DNA of 64,000 bases from Herpetosiphon geysericola (GCF_001306135.1 NZ_LGKP01000013.1:62001-126000); one strand, 5' to 3'; shown: positions 25,529-33,817, numbered from the stretch's first letter. Numbers and translations: made by a program. The notes: generated from the letters alone by a model not told the origin.

Positions 25529-25557
25529 AGTATAGTTACATTTTAACTAGCTGTCAA
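25529..25557 (-). promoter_or_regulatory. Consensus promoter of the Rrf2 gene with embedded operator
   Basis: On the minus strand TTGACA (25552-25557), 17-base spacer, TATACT (25529-25534). The perfect inverted repeat TAGTTA-N5-TAACTA (25533-25549) fills the spacer and touches the -10, a typical place for repressor binding. Confidence 0.75.
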
Positions 25558-25618
25558 TGAAGCTTAAATAGCGATTTGGTGGTGCTTTGATAACCAACCT
25601 GTCAATACCATTTTTCAA

Positions 25619-26251
25619 CTAGGATGGCTCGTTGGGCGCAAACAAGCTTTCGATTGCAGTGCGTGGGCTGCTTAATATTGGAATTTTTTGTTGACATAAT
25701 TTCGCTGCATTAGCCATTGATGCTTGCGCTAAAACAATCACATCGACGGCCTGAATGTGTTCAAGCTGCATGGCAATTTGCTGTAGATAGCTTGCTTGAT
25801 CGTTGGCTAAAAAGGCTTGCCACGCAGCGGCACATAGGTATGTTTCGATCTGAATTGGTTTGGCTTGGGCAAGAGTATATAAAAGCTGTTTGGTTGGTTC
25901 AAGTGTGCTTTCCAGTGCCGCAACCACCGCTATCCGTGAGCCAAGCCCAATTGCCTGCTCGGCCATGGCGCGATCAACCCGCACAACCCGAGAGTTGAGC
26001 GTCTCGGCGAGGCCGCCAAGGGTCGAGCAGGTGCAAAGAATGTGCTCCATTCCTTGGGCTTGCAAATCGGCAATAATCTGGGCAAGTTGCTGGGCAATCG
26101 CCACGCTTAAGCCTTCGTGGCGCGCTTGCTCAAGCAAGGCTGGCACAACCACGTGCTCAACCGCACAGCGTGGCGCAATTTCAGCAATTAATTGATCAAA
26201 GGTTGCCACATGCACAGCGGCAGTATGGATTAAGCCTAATTTGTTGATCAT
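25619..26251 (-). CDS. Asp/Glu racemase superfamily protein
   Basis: 210 residues. The fold is indicated by LGLIHTAAVHVATF at the start, CTCSTLGGLAETL at about residues 93-105 (catalytic-type Cys with Ser/Thr) and a second-half VDVIVLAQASMANAA. The usual second catalytic Cys is not obvious: the A-Q-A-S position has Ala/Ser, so two-base racemase chemistry is doubtful. The start overlaps the upstream DUF1990 stop in an ATGA arrangement and has no own Shine-Dalgarno, so it depends on coupled translation. Last gene of a three-gene operon; role unknown. Confidence 0.8.
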   Translation of the reverse strand: MINKLGLIHTAAVHVATFDQLIAEIAPRCAVEHVVVPALLEQARHEGLSVAIAQQLAQIIADLQAQGMEHILCTCSTLGGLAETLNSRVVRVDRAMAEQAIGLGSRIAVVAALESTLEPTKQLLYTLAQAKPIQIETYLCAAAWQAFLANDQASYLQQIAMQLEHIQAVDVIVLAQASMANAAKLCQQKIPILSSPRTAIESLFAPNEPS

Positions 26252-26970
26252 TGTTTTTCGACGACTTCGGCCAATTGTTCAGCAGCCTCTGGATTGTTGG
26301 CGGTGCTTTGGATTGGAGTTTGTTGGCTGGTTTGGCTTGGCACCCCAGCCAAGGCTTCCTGAACCAAGGTTTGCATACGCTTCATCGCATCTCGCGCAAA
26401 GCGCAACTGCAAATGCCGCCCAAAGAGCTTAAAGCCAATCCAATAGATTGGGTTGCTAATCCGTCCAGTTTGCGAGAAGGCATGGATACGGAAGAGCACT
26501 TGGCCAGTTTCAATTATCTTAACAATGCTGAAATCAATTTGGCCGCGTTCGAAATGACCTTGCAAGGTTTGGTAGTTGTAACCCCAAATGCGCTCGGTGC
26601 CATGCTCGGTCTGGCGGGTTTCATCGATCACACCGCCAATTTTAACCCCAAAATAGAAGGTAAAGCCCAAAAAAGTGCCGCGCAGCAACATAATCCGCTG
26701 CTCTAGCGGCTGATCAGGAATAAAAATGCCGGTAATCAGATCTGGTGGTGGAAAGCGATATTCGCGTAGCACCGCGCAGGCTGCATGCCACGAGCCATGC
26801 GCTTGCGGCTCGCCTGGCTGTTCTGGTGGCAATTCAGCCTCATGATCATCAACATTCCAGCCATTTTCCTTGGTATATTCGTGGACGCGCTGCAAATCGA
26901 AATTCAGTTGTGCATCGCGATACGATTCGATTTGCTGGCGATATTGTTGCCATAAAGGTGTTTCAGTCAT
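26248..26970 (-). CDS. DUF1990-like SRPBCC protein
   Basis: 240 residues. Middle motifs are FPPPDLITGIF, WGYNYQTLQGHFERGQIDFS and FRIHAFSQTGR, which match the DUF1990 family (G-x-x-Y-x-T-L-x-G-H-x-E-x-G, then the I-x-A-F-S block). The family has a START/SRPBCC-like ligand-binding fold of unknown ligand. The C-terminus is an extra Gln-rich tail. It starts inside the end of the upstream gene (8-base overlap) and overlaps the downstream racemase-like gene by 4. Co-translation suggests the three products work together. Confidence 0.82.
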   Translation of the reverse strand: MTETPLWQQYRQQIESYRDAQLNFDLQRVHEYTKENGWNVDDHEAELPPEQPGEPQAHGSWHAACAVLREYRFPPPDLITGIFIPDQPLEQRIMLLRGTFLGFTFYFGVKIGGVIDETRQTEHGTERIWGYNYQTLQGHFERGQIDFSIVKIIETGQVLFRIHAFSQTGRISNPIYWIGFKLFGRHLQLRFARDAMKRMQTLVQEALAGVPSQTSQQTPIQSTANNPEAAEQLAEVVEKQ

Positions 26971-27604
26971 GGATCACTACCTCGCCCTCGGTTGTTTGTT
27001 CAATGGTGCTGGTTTGGATTTCGCCAAGCTGCTCTGCTTGGGCATACTCAACCACCCGTTCGCAAAAGGTGCGCCAAACCTGGGTCTGCACTGCTTTGCC
27101 AATTTTATAGGCCATTTCGACTAAGCCATCACGTGAACGAGCCTCGGAGCCAATTTCAAAGCGCCAGGTTTGGGCTTGCTCAGGGTGTGGTTTAAGCTCA
27201 AAGTGAATCTGACCTGCTTCTGGATGGCCTTCGAGCGTGCTGAAACTAAAACTTAACGCTTGGCTTTCGCGCACGCGTACCGAGCCATTCCACGGCCCCA
27301 AAATGGTTATATCATATTCATCGCCAACTTGCATTAGGCGCCCATCGCCAGTGGCTTTGCGAAAATCGGCAAATAAGCCTGGGCTGAAATCGGGCAGATT
27401 GGCCTTGATATATTTGACCAAGGCTTCTGGAGTTTGTTTAGGATCAACAAAATCGACCCAATAACGGCGGCGATAGAGCGAGCCGCTGCCTGCTTGTGGG
27501 CGTTGGGTTGTTTTGCCGCGTTTGAAACGCCGTTGCCAGAGTTGGCTTAGGCCGATGAATCCAAGCCCAAGCCCGAATACATAGATGATATGTCGTCGTT
27601 GCAT
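26963..27604 (-). CDS. Membrane-anchored DUF1990/SRPBCC-like protein
   Basis: 213 residues from ATG 27604, preceded by GAGG; the ATG at 27616 has no ribosome site. A single N-terminal membrane helix (IIYVFGLGLGFIGLSQLW) is followed by an Arg/Lys-rich stretch and a soluble domain with FSFSTLEGHPEAGQIHFEL, matching the core of the DUF1990 neighbour (TLQGHFERGQIDFS). It is probably a diverged paralogue tethered to the membrane. First gene of the operon; function unknown. Confidence 0.75.
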   Translation of the reverse strand: MQRRHIIYVFGLGLGFIGLSQLWQRRFKRGKTTQRPQAGSGSLYRRRYWVDFVDPKQTPEALVKYIKANLPDFSPGLFADFRKATGDGRLMQVGDEYDITILGPWNGSVRVRESQALSFSFSTLEGHPEAGQIHFELKPHPEQAQTWRFEIGSEARSRDGLVEMAYKIGKAVQTQVWRTFCERVVEYAQAEQLGEIQTSTIEQTTEGEVVIHD

Positions 27605-27652
27605 GATTGACCTCATTGTAAACCGTGATTGATGTTAATTGAGGGCTTATGT

Positions 27653-27742
27653 ATGCAAAAAGAGCACCACGAATTGCGCTGCTTGGAGGATGAGGCCGCT
27701 CGCTTAATATTCATGCTCAACGTGAGCAAGTACTGCACCTAG
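27653..27742 (+). CDS. Possible 29-residue small ORF
   Basis: ATG with GAGGG 7 bases upstream, 29 codons, highly charged start (MQKEHHELRCLEDEAARLIF). It lies in the 349-base divergent spacer before the spermidine-synthase-like gene. No other support; may be chance. The rest of the spacer holds the promoter at 27822 and a 7-bp inverted repeat (27788-27812). Confidence 0.25.
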   Translation: MQKEHHELRCLEDEAARLIFMLNVSKYCT

Positions 27743-27821
27743 CGATGGCCTGAACCCAACATTCATCGAGTGTACCAAACGTTACTCACCCCAAAGTTGG
27801 ATTGATTGGGGTAACCCTTAG

Positions 27822-27849
27822 TTGTTCTTTAATCAATTTAACCTATAAT
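27822..27849 (+). promoter_or_regulatory. Promoter of the spermidine-synthase-like gene
   Basis: TTGTTC (27822-27827), 16-base spacer, TATAAT (27844-27849), giving a leader of about 100 bases. Confidence 0.6.
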
Positions 27850-27953
27850 ATGGGTTGTCCACCAGCAGGCATTGTTAACCAGTGACGCATTCGCACTCAT
27901 CATCAATTTCATCCTCGGTATCGTTATGATTGTTCCTTATTGAGGTATTTGGC

Positions 27954-30347
27954 ATGCCAATCTACTTTGGACTTTTTTTGATTGCCTTTGCAAGCCTGAG
28001 CGTAGAAATTTCGCTCTCCCGACTGCTCAGTGTTATGACCTGGTATCATCTGGCTTTTTTCGCGGTTTCAACGGCGATGCTCGGGATGACTGCTGGTGCA
28101 ACAACCGTCTATTTAAAACCAGAACGATTTAGCCGTGAACGCTTGGCTGACTCTGCTGCGAAGGCCTGCTTAGGCTATGCTGGTTCGATTCCGGTTATGC
28201 TGCTTATCCTGTGTCGAATTCCGTTTGATACTGGATCGCCTGCCCAACGCATGCTTCAGATGGCGCTAGCGACTATTGCCTGTGCTTTGCCGTTTTATTT
28301 TGCTGGGATTGTGATCAGTGCGATTTTGACCAAATCGCCCTTGTCGATTAGTCGGCTGTATGGCAGCGATTTGATTGGCGCCGCGCTGGGATGTCTGTTT
28401 GTTTTGGGTGGATTAGCCTTCTTCGATGCTCCAAGCTTTATTTTGTTCTGCGGTGGACTTGGCGCAGTGGCCGCGCTCAGTTTTGCTTGGCGCAGCGCAT
28501 CAGCTCGTTTGCGGCAACTTTGCTATGCAGTTGGCGGGGTGCTGATCGTTGCTGCACTGTTTAATCAATCAACGCAAGCCCTCATTCGCCCGCTCTATGT
28601 TAAAGGTTCGGCAGAAGATGCCAGCAATTTTCTTTCAGAAGAGTGGAATTCATTTTCGCGCGTTGTTGTCTACAACCAAGAAAACACCAGCCTCGAATAC
28701 TGGGGGCCAAGCCCGCTGGCACCACAAAACTTATTACCCCAATATCAAATGAATATTGATGGTGCAGCAGGAACGTCAGTCCGTCAATTTTCTTCGCTTG
28801 CAGATATTGAGCACTTAAAATACGACGTGACGAATATGGTCTACTATTTGCGTCCGCAAGGCGCCGCTGCCGTGATTGGCGTTGGTGGTGGTCGCGATTT
28901 GCAAAGTGCAATTTTGTTTGGCCATGAGCAAGTCACCGGAATTGAACTGAACCCAATCTTTGTGGACTTACTCCAAACAAGGTTCAGAGAATTTGCTGGT
29001 TTGGCTGATCGGCCAGGCGTTTCTTTCGTGGTTGATGAAGCCCGAAGCTACTTATCACGGACTGACCAGCGCTATACCACCATTCAAATGTCGCTGATTG
29101 ATACATGGGCCTCAACCGGAGCTGGCGCTTATTCGCTCTCCGAAAATGGGCTTTACACGGTTGAAGCCTGGCAAGTTTTCTTAGATCGGCTGACTGATGA
29201 TGGTATTTTTACCGTATCACGCTGGTACTCGGCGGATAATGTTAATGAGACCGGTCGGGTTGTAAGTTTGGCGGTGGCAACCTTACAAAAGTATGGTATT
29301 ACTGATCCAGCACGCCATATCGCCTTAATCGGCTCGGGCAAAGTCTCGACCTTGCTTTTGAGCCGCCAGCCATTCACAGACCAAGATATTGCTCAGCTAC
29401 ATAAAGTAACCACCGATTTACAATATAAGCTGCTGATTGTGCCTGGTACTCCTGCAGAAACCCCGGTTTTGCGCAACATTCTTGGCGCTACTTCGCTTGA
29501 AGAGTTATTTGCAGTTGTGCGTGATGAGCCATTAAATTACACGCCTACAACTGATGAAAACCCTTACTTTTTCAACATGTTGCGTCTTGATCGCATGGAT
29601 GTAGCCTTAAATAAAACCACTGCCGACAATGGGGTAATTGATGGCAATCTTACGGCAACCTTAACGTTGGTAGGATTGATCATCTGTCTCTTGATCTTCG
29701 CCGTGATGACGATCGTGCTGCCACTCATCTTAAAAGCTCGCAACACAAGCGAGGCTTCTACGACGATTGTTTGGTCGGCAGCTGCCTATTTTTCGCTGAT
29801 TGGCGCAGGCTTTATGTGTGTCGAAATTGCGCTCATGCAGCGACTCTCAGTATTTTTGGGTCATCCAGTCTATGCATTAGGCATTTTGCTCTTTACCATC
29901 ATTGCCAGCACTGGGGTTGGTAGCTTTTTCAGCGAGCGCTTGCCATTAACCAAGAAGCCTTGGATTTTCGTGATGCCAATCGTGACAGCGTTGGCGATTC
30001 TTGGCATTCGCTTTGGGCTATCGGCGATTATTGCCGCCATGATCACTGCTCCCATGGCGACCAAGATTATGGTTTCGATCATCCTTATTTTTCCGTTGGG
30101 CTTACTGCTTGGCTTGTTCTTCCCAACAGGGATGCAGTTGGTTCGCTCAAGCGGCGCCACGGAAACGCCATGGTATTGGGCCTTGAATGGAATCTTTGGC
30201 GTGCTCTGCTCTGCTTCAGCAGTCTTGATTTCAATCTATTTCACGATTTCGGTTAACTTTTATATTGGGGTGGCTTGTTATAGCCTGCTTGTGCTCTGTC
30301 TGCGCCACATGCGCCAGGTTAATCTGGGCAATCCAAGCAGCGTCTAA
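27954..30347 (+). CDS. Membrane-embedded spermidine-synthase-like protein
   Basis: 797 residues from ATG 27954 with GAGG upstream; a TTG eight codons earlier is open but less likely. About six N-terminal membrane helices (to residue 220) are followed by a Rossmann methyltransferase-like domain: AAVIGVGGGRDLQSAILFG (near 310), the acidic EL after strand 2, VVDEARSYLS, then DTWASTGAGAYSLSENGLY. This resembles the polyamine synthase fold, where E-x-Y/G-A and D residues bind the substrate. About six further helices follow (residues 570-790). Members of this fused family are annotated as spermidine synthase-like, but polyamine activity is unproven. Ends near a 15-bp terminator. Confidence 0.85.
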   Translation: MPIYFGLFLIAFASLSVEISLSRLLSVMTWYHLAFFAVSTAMLGMTAGATTVYLKPERFSRERLADSAAKACLGYAGSIPVMLLILCRIPFDTGSPAQRMLQMALATIACALPFYFAGIVISAILTKSPLSISRLYGSDLIGAALGCLFVLGGLAFFDAPSFILFCGGLGAVAALSFAWRSASARLRQLCYAVGGVLIVAALFNQSTQALIRPLYVKGSAEDASNFLSEEWNSFSRVVVYNQENTSLEYWGPSPLAPQNLLPQYQMNIDGAAGTSVRQFSSLADIEHLKYDVTNMVYYLRPQGAAAVIGVGGGRDLQSAILFGHEQVTGIELNPIFVDLLQTRFREFAGLADRPGVSFVVDEARSYLSRTDQRYTTIQMSLIDTWASTGAGAYSLSENGLYTVEAWQVFLDRLTDDGIFTVSRWYSADNVNETGRVVSLAVATLQKYGITDPARHIALIGSGKVSTLLLSRQPFTDQDIAQLHKVTTDLQYKLLIVPGTPAETPVLRNILGATSLEELFAVVRDEPLNYTPTTDENPYFFNMLRLDRMDVALNKTTADNGVIDGNLTATLTLVGLIICLLIFAVMTIVLPLILKARNTSEASTTIVWSAAAYFSLIGAGFMCVEIALMQRLSVFLGHPVYALGILLFTIIASTGVGSFFSERLPLTKKPWIFVMPIVTALAILGIRFGLSAIIAAMITAPMATKIMVSIILIFPLGLLLGLFFPTGMQLVRSSGATETPWYWALNGIFGVLCSASAVLISIYFTISVNFYIGVACYSLLVLCLRHMRQVNLGNPSSV

Positions 30348-30391
30348 GCCGCTGACCGCTGAGCCCTTGCCCCGCGTATGATTAAACGAAA

Positions 30392-30425
30392 AACCAGCGC
30401 TATGGGAAAACCCATAGCGCTGGTT
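30392..30425. terminator. 15-bp tetraloop terminator
   Basis: Perfect stem (30392-30406, 30411-30425) with loop AAAA. On the minus strand a TTTTCGTTT tract follows. It serves the amt operon (-) and the spermidine-synthase-like gene (+). Confidence 0.85.
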
Positions 30426-30437
30426 GAACCAACCGAC

Positions 30438-30518
30438 CTAAGCTTGGGCGCTCTTTGGCATGCGCAACCAAACAGCAACCATCGCGACGAACAAGACCAA
30501 AGCAATGATGAATTCCAT
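30438..30518 (-). CDS. 26-residue membrane microprotein downstream of amt
   Basis: ATG at 30518 is preceded by TAAGGAG with a 7-base spacing, a strong ribosome site. The product begins MEFIIALVLFVAMVAVWLRM and ends PKSAQA: one hydrophobic helix of about 18 residues with a positive/polar tail, so a single-pass membrane peptide. It lies 43 bases after the amt stop and before the operon terminator, so it should be on the same mRNA. It may bind or tune the transporter, by analogy with other membrane microproteins. This is inference; no family was recognised. Confidence 0.72.
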   Translation of the reverse strand: MEFIIALVLFVAMVAVWLRMPKSAQA

Positions 30519-30561
30519 AGTGTAGCTCCTTATCAAACTAGAAATGCTGTAACCCAATCAA

Positions 30562-31797
30562 TTAGACACCCATCCGATAGGCGACTTCGCCGTGTTGGCT
30601 GCTATCCAACCCTTGTTCTTCTTCGGCCTCAGTAACCCGAATACCAAACAAGAGATCAACAACTTTGAGAATGCCCCAGGTCATTGCGCCAGCATAAACT
30701 GCTACAATGCCGACCGTGAGCGCTTGGACGCCAAGTTGGCTCCAGTTGCCTGCAAGCACGCCATCAGCGCCAGCTGGATTGATGCTCTTGGTAGCGAAAA
30801 CGCCGACCAACAGTGCCCCAAGCAACCCGCCAACCCCGTGTACACCGAACACATCAAGCGCATCGTCGACCCGACCACGCACCAAGTTTTCGACCACAAA
30901 GTAGCAGATACCACCAGCCAAGAAGCCAATTAGCAACGAGGCCATTGGGGTCACAAAACCAGCAGCAGGGGTGATTGCAACCAAGCCAGCGACGGCTCCA
31001 GCTGAAGCACCAAGCACGCTTGGGCGTTTGTGTTGAATCCAGCCAGCGGTCATCCAAGCAAGCATTGCCATGGCTGCTGCTGAATTGGTATTGACAAAGG
31101 CTGAAACTGCCAAGCCACCAGCGCCCAACGAACTGCCTGCATTGAAGCCAAACCAGCCAAACCACAGCAAGGCGGTGCCAATCACAGTCATTGTGGTGTC
31201 GTGTGGCTCCATTGCTTCTTTGCCATAGCCTGAACGGCGGCCAAGCACCAAGGCACAAACCAAGGCCGAAACCCCTGAGGTAATATGCACAACCGTGCCA
31301 CCTGCAAAATCCAACGCGCCTAATGAACGCAACCAACCGCCATCAGCCCAAACCCAGTGTGCTACTGGTGCATAAATTAAGGTCGACCAAGCCAATGAGA
31401 ACACCACAAACGATTTGAAACGCTTGCGTTCTGCAAAGGCCCCAGAAATCAACGCTGGGGTAATGACCGCAAACATCATTTGATAGATCATAAAGGCTTG
31501 GTGCGGGATCGTTGCGGCGTAGGTTGGGTTTGGCTCGATGCCAACATTGCGCAAGCCAACCCAATCAAGGCTGCCAATCACGCCCCCAACATCAGGCCCG
31601 AATGCTAAACTATAGCCAAAGAGCACCCATTGCACACTGATTAAGGCCAACATAAAAAAGCTGTGCATCAAGGTTGAAAGCACGTTTTTCTTGCGAACCA
31701 TCCCACCATAAAATAGCCCTAAGGCGGGGGTCATCAACATAACCAGGGCGGCTGAGAGAAGCACCCAAACGGTATCGGCTCCGTTAATCATTTCCAT
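30562..31797 (-). CDS. amt: Ammonium transporter Amt/AmtB
   Basis: 411 residues, 11 membrane segments. The twin pore histidines are His171 (GGTVVHITSG) and His320 (DVFGVHGVGG). Other family marks are GLFYGGMVRKKNVLS and the Phe gate in MMFAVITPALISGAFAERK. It conducts ammonium/ammonia across the cytoplasmic membrane. Unusually for an amt gene, no glnK/glnB follows; a tiny membrane protein gene does. GGGAG stands before the ATG. A long divergent spacer with several palindromes lies upstream, suggesting nitrogen-dependent control. Confidence 0.95.
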   Translation of the reverse strand: MEMINGADTVWVLLSAALVMLMTPALGLFYGGMVRKKNVLSTLMHSFFMLALISVQWVLFGYSLAFGPDVGGVIGSLDWVGLRNVGIEPNPTYAATIPHQAFMIYQMMFAVITPALISGAFAERKRFKSFVVFSLAWSTLIYAPVAHWVWADGGWLRSLGALDFAGGTVVHITSGVSALVCALVLGRRSGYGKEAMEPHDTTMTVIGTALLWFGWFGFNAGSSLGAGGLAVSAFVNTNSAAAMAMLAWMTAGWIQHKRPSVLGASAGAVAGLVAITPAAGFVTPMASLLIGFLAGGICYFVVENLVRGRVDDALDVFGVHGVGGLLGALLVGVFATKSINPAGADGVLAGNWSQLGVQALTVGIVAVYAGAMTWGILKVVDLLFGIRVTEAEEEQGLDSSQHGEVAYRMGV

Positions 31798-31853
31798 GCT
31801 GCGGGTCTCCCTAACTTGTGCTGAATGTCGAACGCTACCTGCTTGAACATTCG

Positions 31854-31875
31854 TGATCCGCAGCGCTGGGGATCA
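31854..31875. repeat. 22-bp near-perfect palindrome upstream of amt
   Basis: TGATCCGCAGC / GCTGGGGATCA, one mismatch; contains the perfect core CAGCGCTG. Located 57 bases before the amt start. Candidate operator or leader hairpin. Confidence 0.5.
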
Positions 31876-31925
31876 TCGGATTGTGGATGAGTGTTGAATG
31901 GTTGAAGTTGGTTTTTGTTGGACAC

Positions 31926-31942
31926 TTGTACAAAACGTACAA
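31926..31942. repeat. TTGTAC-N5-GTACAA palindrome upstream of amt
   Basis: Perfect 6-bp half sites with spacer AAAAC; the half-site TTGTACAAA recurs at 32074. Looks like a dimeric regulator site. Confidence 0.5.
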
Positions 31943-32282
31943 ACAAAAACCGATTTTGACTTGCTTGGCAGCAATATGATGCTTGAAACTTGGTTAGCAC
32001 TAAGCATAGCCGATCCAAATATGGGCTTGAATTAGCAAAATGCACGATCTTAATTGATTGTTAATTGTGCATGTTGTACAAAGAGATCAGCCAATCTAGG
32101 GTTGGCTAAAGTGCCTAAGTTTGTTGCAGTCAATGGCTGAATAGTAATAATTAATTAAGCTTTTGACCCACAGTTATGCGCAGATCTGCCAAACGCATGT
32201 TGGTTAGAGTGCTCAATAGGATAGGTTTTTATTTGACATAATTTAAAGGATGAGCACATCAAAGCATGCCAATATTTGGGAC

Positions 32283-32311
32283 TTGACAAGGATATACTCC
32301 TGCTATATGCT
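32283..32311 (+). promoter_or_regulatory. Promoter of the RHH-GNAT operon
   Basis: TTGACA (32283-32288), 17 bases, TATGCT (32306-32311). The -10 is imperfect, but the operator at 32315 follows at once. Confidence 0.55.
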
Positions 32312-32314
32312 CTT

Positions 32315-32334
32315 TGTATTCCATATGGAATACA
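32315..32334. promoter_or_regulatory. 20-bp perfect palindromic operator
   Basis: TGTATTCCATATGGAATACA is a perfect palindrome covering the predicted transcription start of the RHH gene. RHH proteins bind such sites as paired dimers and often repress themselves. Confidence 0.75.
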
Positions 32335-32346
32335 TAGGGAGGATAT

Positions 32347-32733
32347 ATGGCGGATATTGAGAAAGTATCGATTAATTTGAGTGTGGTCGATTTGGGTCAG
32401 ATTGACCTCTTGGTCGATCAAGGCTTTTATTCCAGCAGAACTGATTTTTTTCGGGCGGCGGTGCGTACTCAACTTGGCGGCCACGACGAAGCAATTAAGC
32501 AAGCAGTTGTACGCACCTCATCGGTGTTAGGGGTCATTCTATTTGACCGCGAGCGCTTGGAGCGCATGCAACAGCATAACGAGCAAGCGCGAATTGTCGT
32601 GGTAGGCTTGCTGATTCTCAGCAACGATATTTCGGTTGAGCTAGCCCAAGCGACGATCAAATCGATCAAGGTTTATGGTGCATTGCGGGCTAGCCCTGAG
32701 GTTAAAGCAGCACTGGCTGATCGGATTCAATAA
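32347..32733 (+). CDS. Ribbon-helix-helix (CopG-type) regulator
   Basis: 128 residues. The first 45 residues are a ribbon-helix-helix: strand VSINLSVVDLGQIDLLVDQG, then FYSSRTDFFRAAVRTQL, with the basic R-x-D-F-x-R-x-A-V helix. The remaining 80 residues form a separate domain (RIVVVGLLILSNDISVELAQ) that resembles the C-terminal part of long CopG-like proteins; its ligand is unknown. GGGAGG precedes the ATG. A perfect palindrome at the promoter suggests autorepression. The double GNAT gene follows after 14 bases. Confidence 0.82.
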   Translation: MADIEKVSINLSVVDLGQIDLLVDQGFYSSRTDFFRAAVRTQLGGHDEAIKQAVVRTSSVLGVILFDRERLERMQQHNEQARIVVVGLLILSNDISVELAQATIKSIKVYGALRASPEVKAALADRIQ

Positions 32734-32747
32734 GCTGAGGAACTTTT

Positions 32748-33779
32748 ATGCACTTAACAAGCTTCAGATTTGGCCATGCAAGCGAGGCCGACTATCGCGC
32801 GTTGGCCAAATTCGAGCAGCAAATTCGCCACGAGCGCACGCCCGCTGATCCGCCAATGACAACTGCCTTCTTGGTCAATATGTGGCAATGTATTCCCGAT
32901 TTTGTCGATTATCGGGTTTGGGCCTTATGGGATGCAGGGCAGATTGTGGCGACTGGCATGCTGCATATGTTGCTGCTCGATACCAATCGTAATCTTGCAG
33001 ACCTTAATCTCGCAGTGTTGCCTGGCCATCGTGGGCGGGGCTTGGCGCGGCGCTTATTGCGCGAAATGCTGCCAGTGGTGGTTGAAGCAGAACGCACAGT
33101 GATTGTTGGTACCACAACCCAAGCAGTTGCTGCTGGTGAGCATTTTGCCCAAAAGCTGGGGGCTGAAGCGCGGCTAAAAACCCAGATTAATCAATTAGTT
33201 CTGGCTGAAATTGACGAACAATTATTGCAGCAATGGCTCCAACCAAATCAGCAATTAAGCGCTCGCTTTGAACTGGGCATGTGGCAGGGGCCGTATCCTG
33301 AGGCCGAATTGGCAGCGATTGTGGCCTTGTATGAGGTTATGAATCAACAGCCCTACGATGATTTGGATTATGAGCCGTTGCATTTTAGCCCTGAGCAACT
33401 GCGCGAGCTTGAGCAAACTCAATTGGCCAATGGCATGCAACGCTGGACGTGTTATGTGCGCGAGCGGGCAACCAACGCTTTGGCTGGCTATACTGAAATT
33501 TTTTGGCATCGCGAACGACCGCATGTTGTTCAGCAAGGAGATACCGGTGTTTTTGAGCACTATCGTAATTACGGGCTAGGCCGTTGGCTTAAGGCAGCAA
33601 TGGTTGATTATATGCGGCGTGAATTGCCAATGGTGCAGTTTGTACGCACAACCAACGCCAATTCGAACGCGCCAATGTTGAAAATCAACCAAGCCTTGGG
33701 CTTCAAGCCCTACTTGGCCCAAACCATGTGGCAAGGCTCGTTGGCCCAAATCCAACATTATCTTGATCAGGCTGAATAA
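32748..33779 (+). CDS. Double-domain GNAT N-acetyltransferase
   Basis: 343 residues with two GNAT folds. The first (residues about 5-150) has the acetyl-CoA motif LPGHRGRGLARRLLREML. The second (about 170-343) has VFEHYRNYGLGRWLKAAMV and the late TTNANSNAPMLKINQALGFK block. This two-domain plan recalls mycothiol synthase-like enzymes, but it is also common in GNATs of unknown substrate. TGAGGA precedes the ATG. It is co-transcribed with the RHH regulator and thus probably controlled by it. Confidence 0.87.
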   Translation: MHLTSFRFGHASEADYRALAKFEQQIRHERTPADPPMTTAFLVNMWQCIPDFVDYRVWALWDAGQIVATGMLHMLLLDTNRNLADLNLAVLPGHRGRGLARRLLREMLPVVVEAERTVIVGTTTQAVAAGEHFAQKLGAEARLKTQINQLVLAEIDEQLLQQWLQPNQQLSARFELGMWQGPYPEAELAAIVALYEVMNQQPYDDLDYEPLHFSPEQLRELEQTQLANGMQRWTCYVRERATNALAGYTEIFWHRERPHVVQQGDTGVFEHYRNYGLGRWLKAAMVDYMRRELPMVQFVRTTNANSNAPMLKINQALGFKPYLAQTMWQGSLAQIQHYLDQAE

Positions 33780-33786
33780 TTTTTGG

Positions 33787-33817
33787 TTGACATAAATATT
33801 TTTATTGGTACTAAAAT
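33787..33817 (+). promoter_or_regulatory. Possible promoter upstream of the aldo/keto reductase
   Basis: TTGACA (33787-33792) and TAAAAT (33812-33817) with a long 19-base spacer; an ATAGCA/TGCTAT hairpin (33833-33851) follows. Confidence 0.35.

Larger units (their letters stand above)
31798..32282. other. Regulatory spacer between amt and the RHH regulator
   Basis: No coding frame is convincing. It contains two palindromes (31854-31875, 31926-31942), a third TTGTAC hexamer (32074-32079) and a distant TGCAC/GTGCA pair (32041-32071). The amt promoter must lie here but no clear hexamers were identified. Confidence 0.5.
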
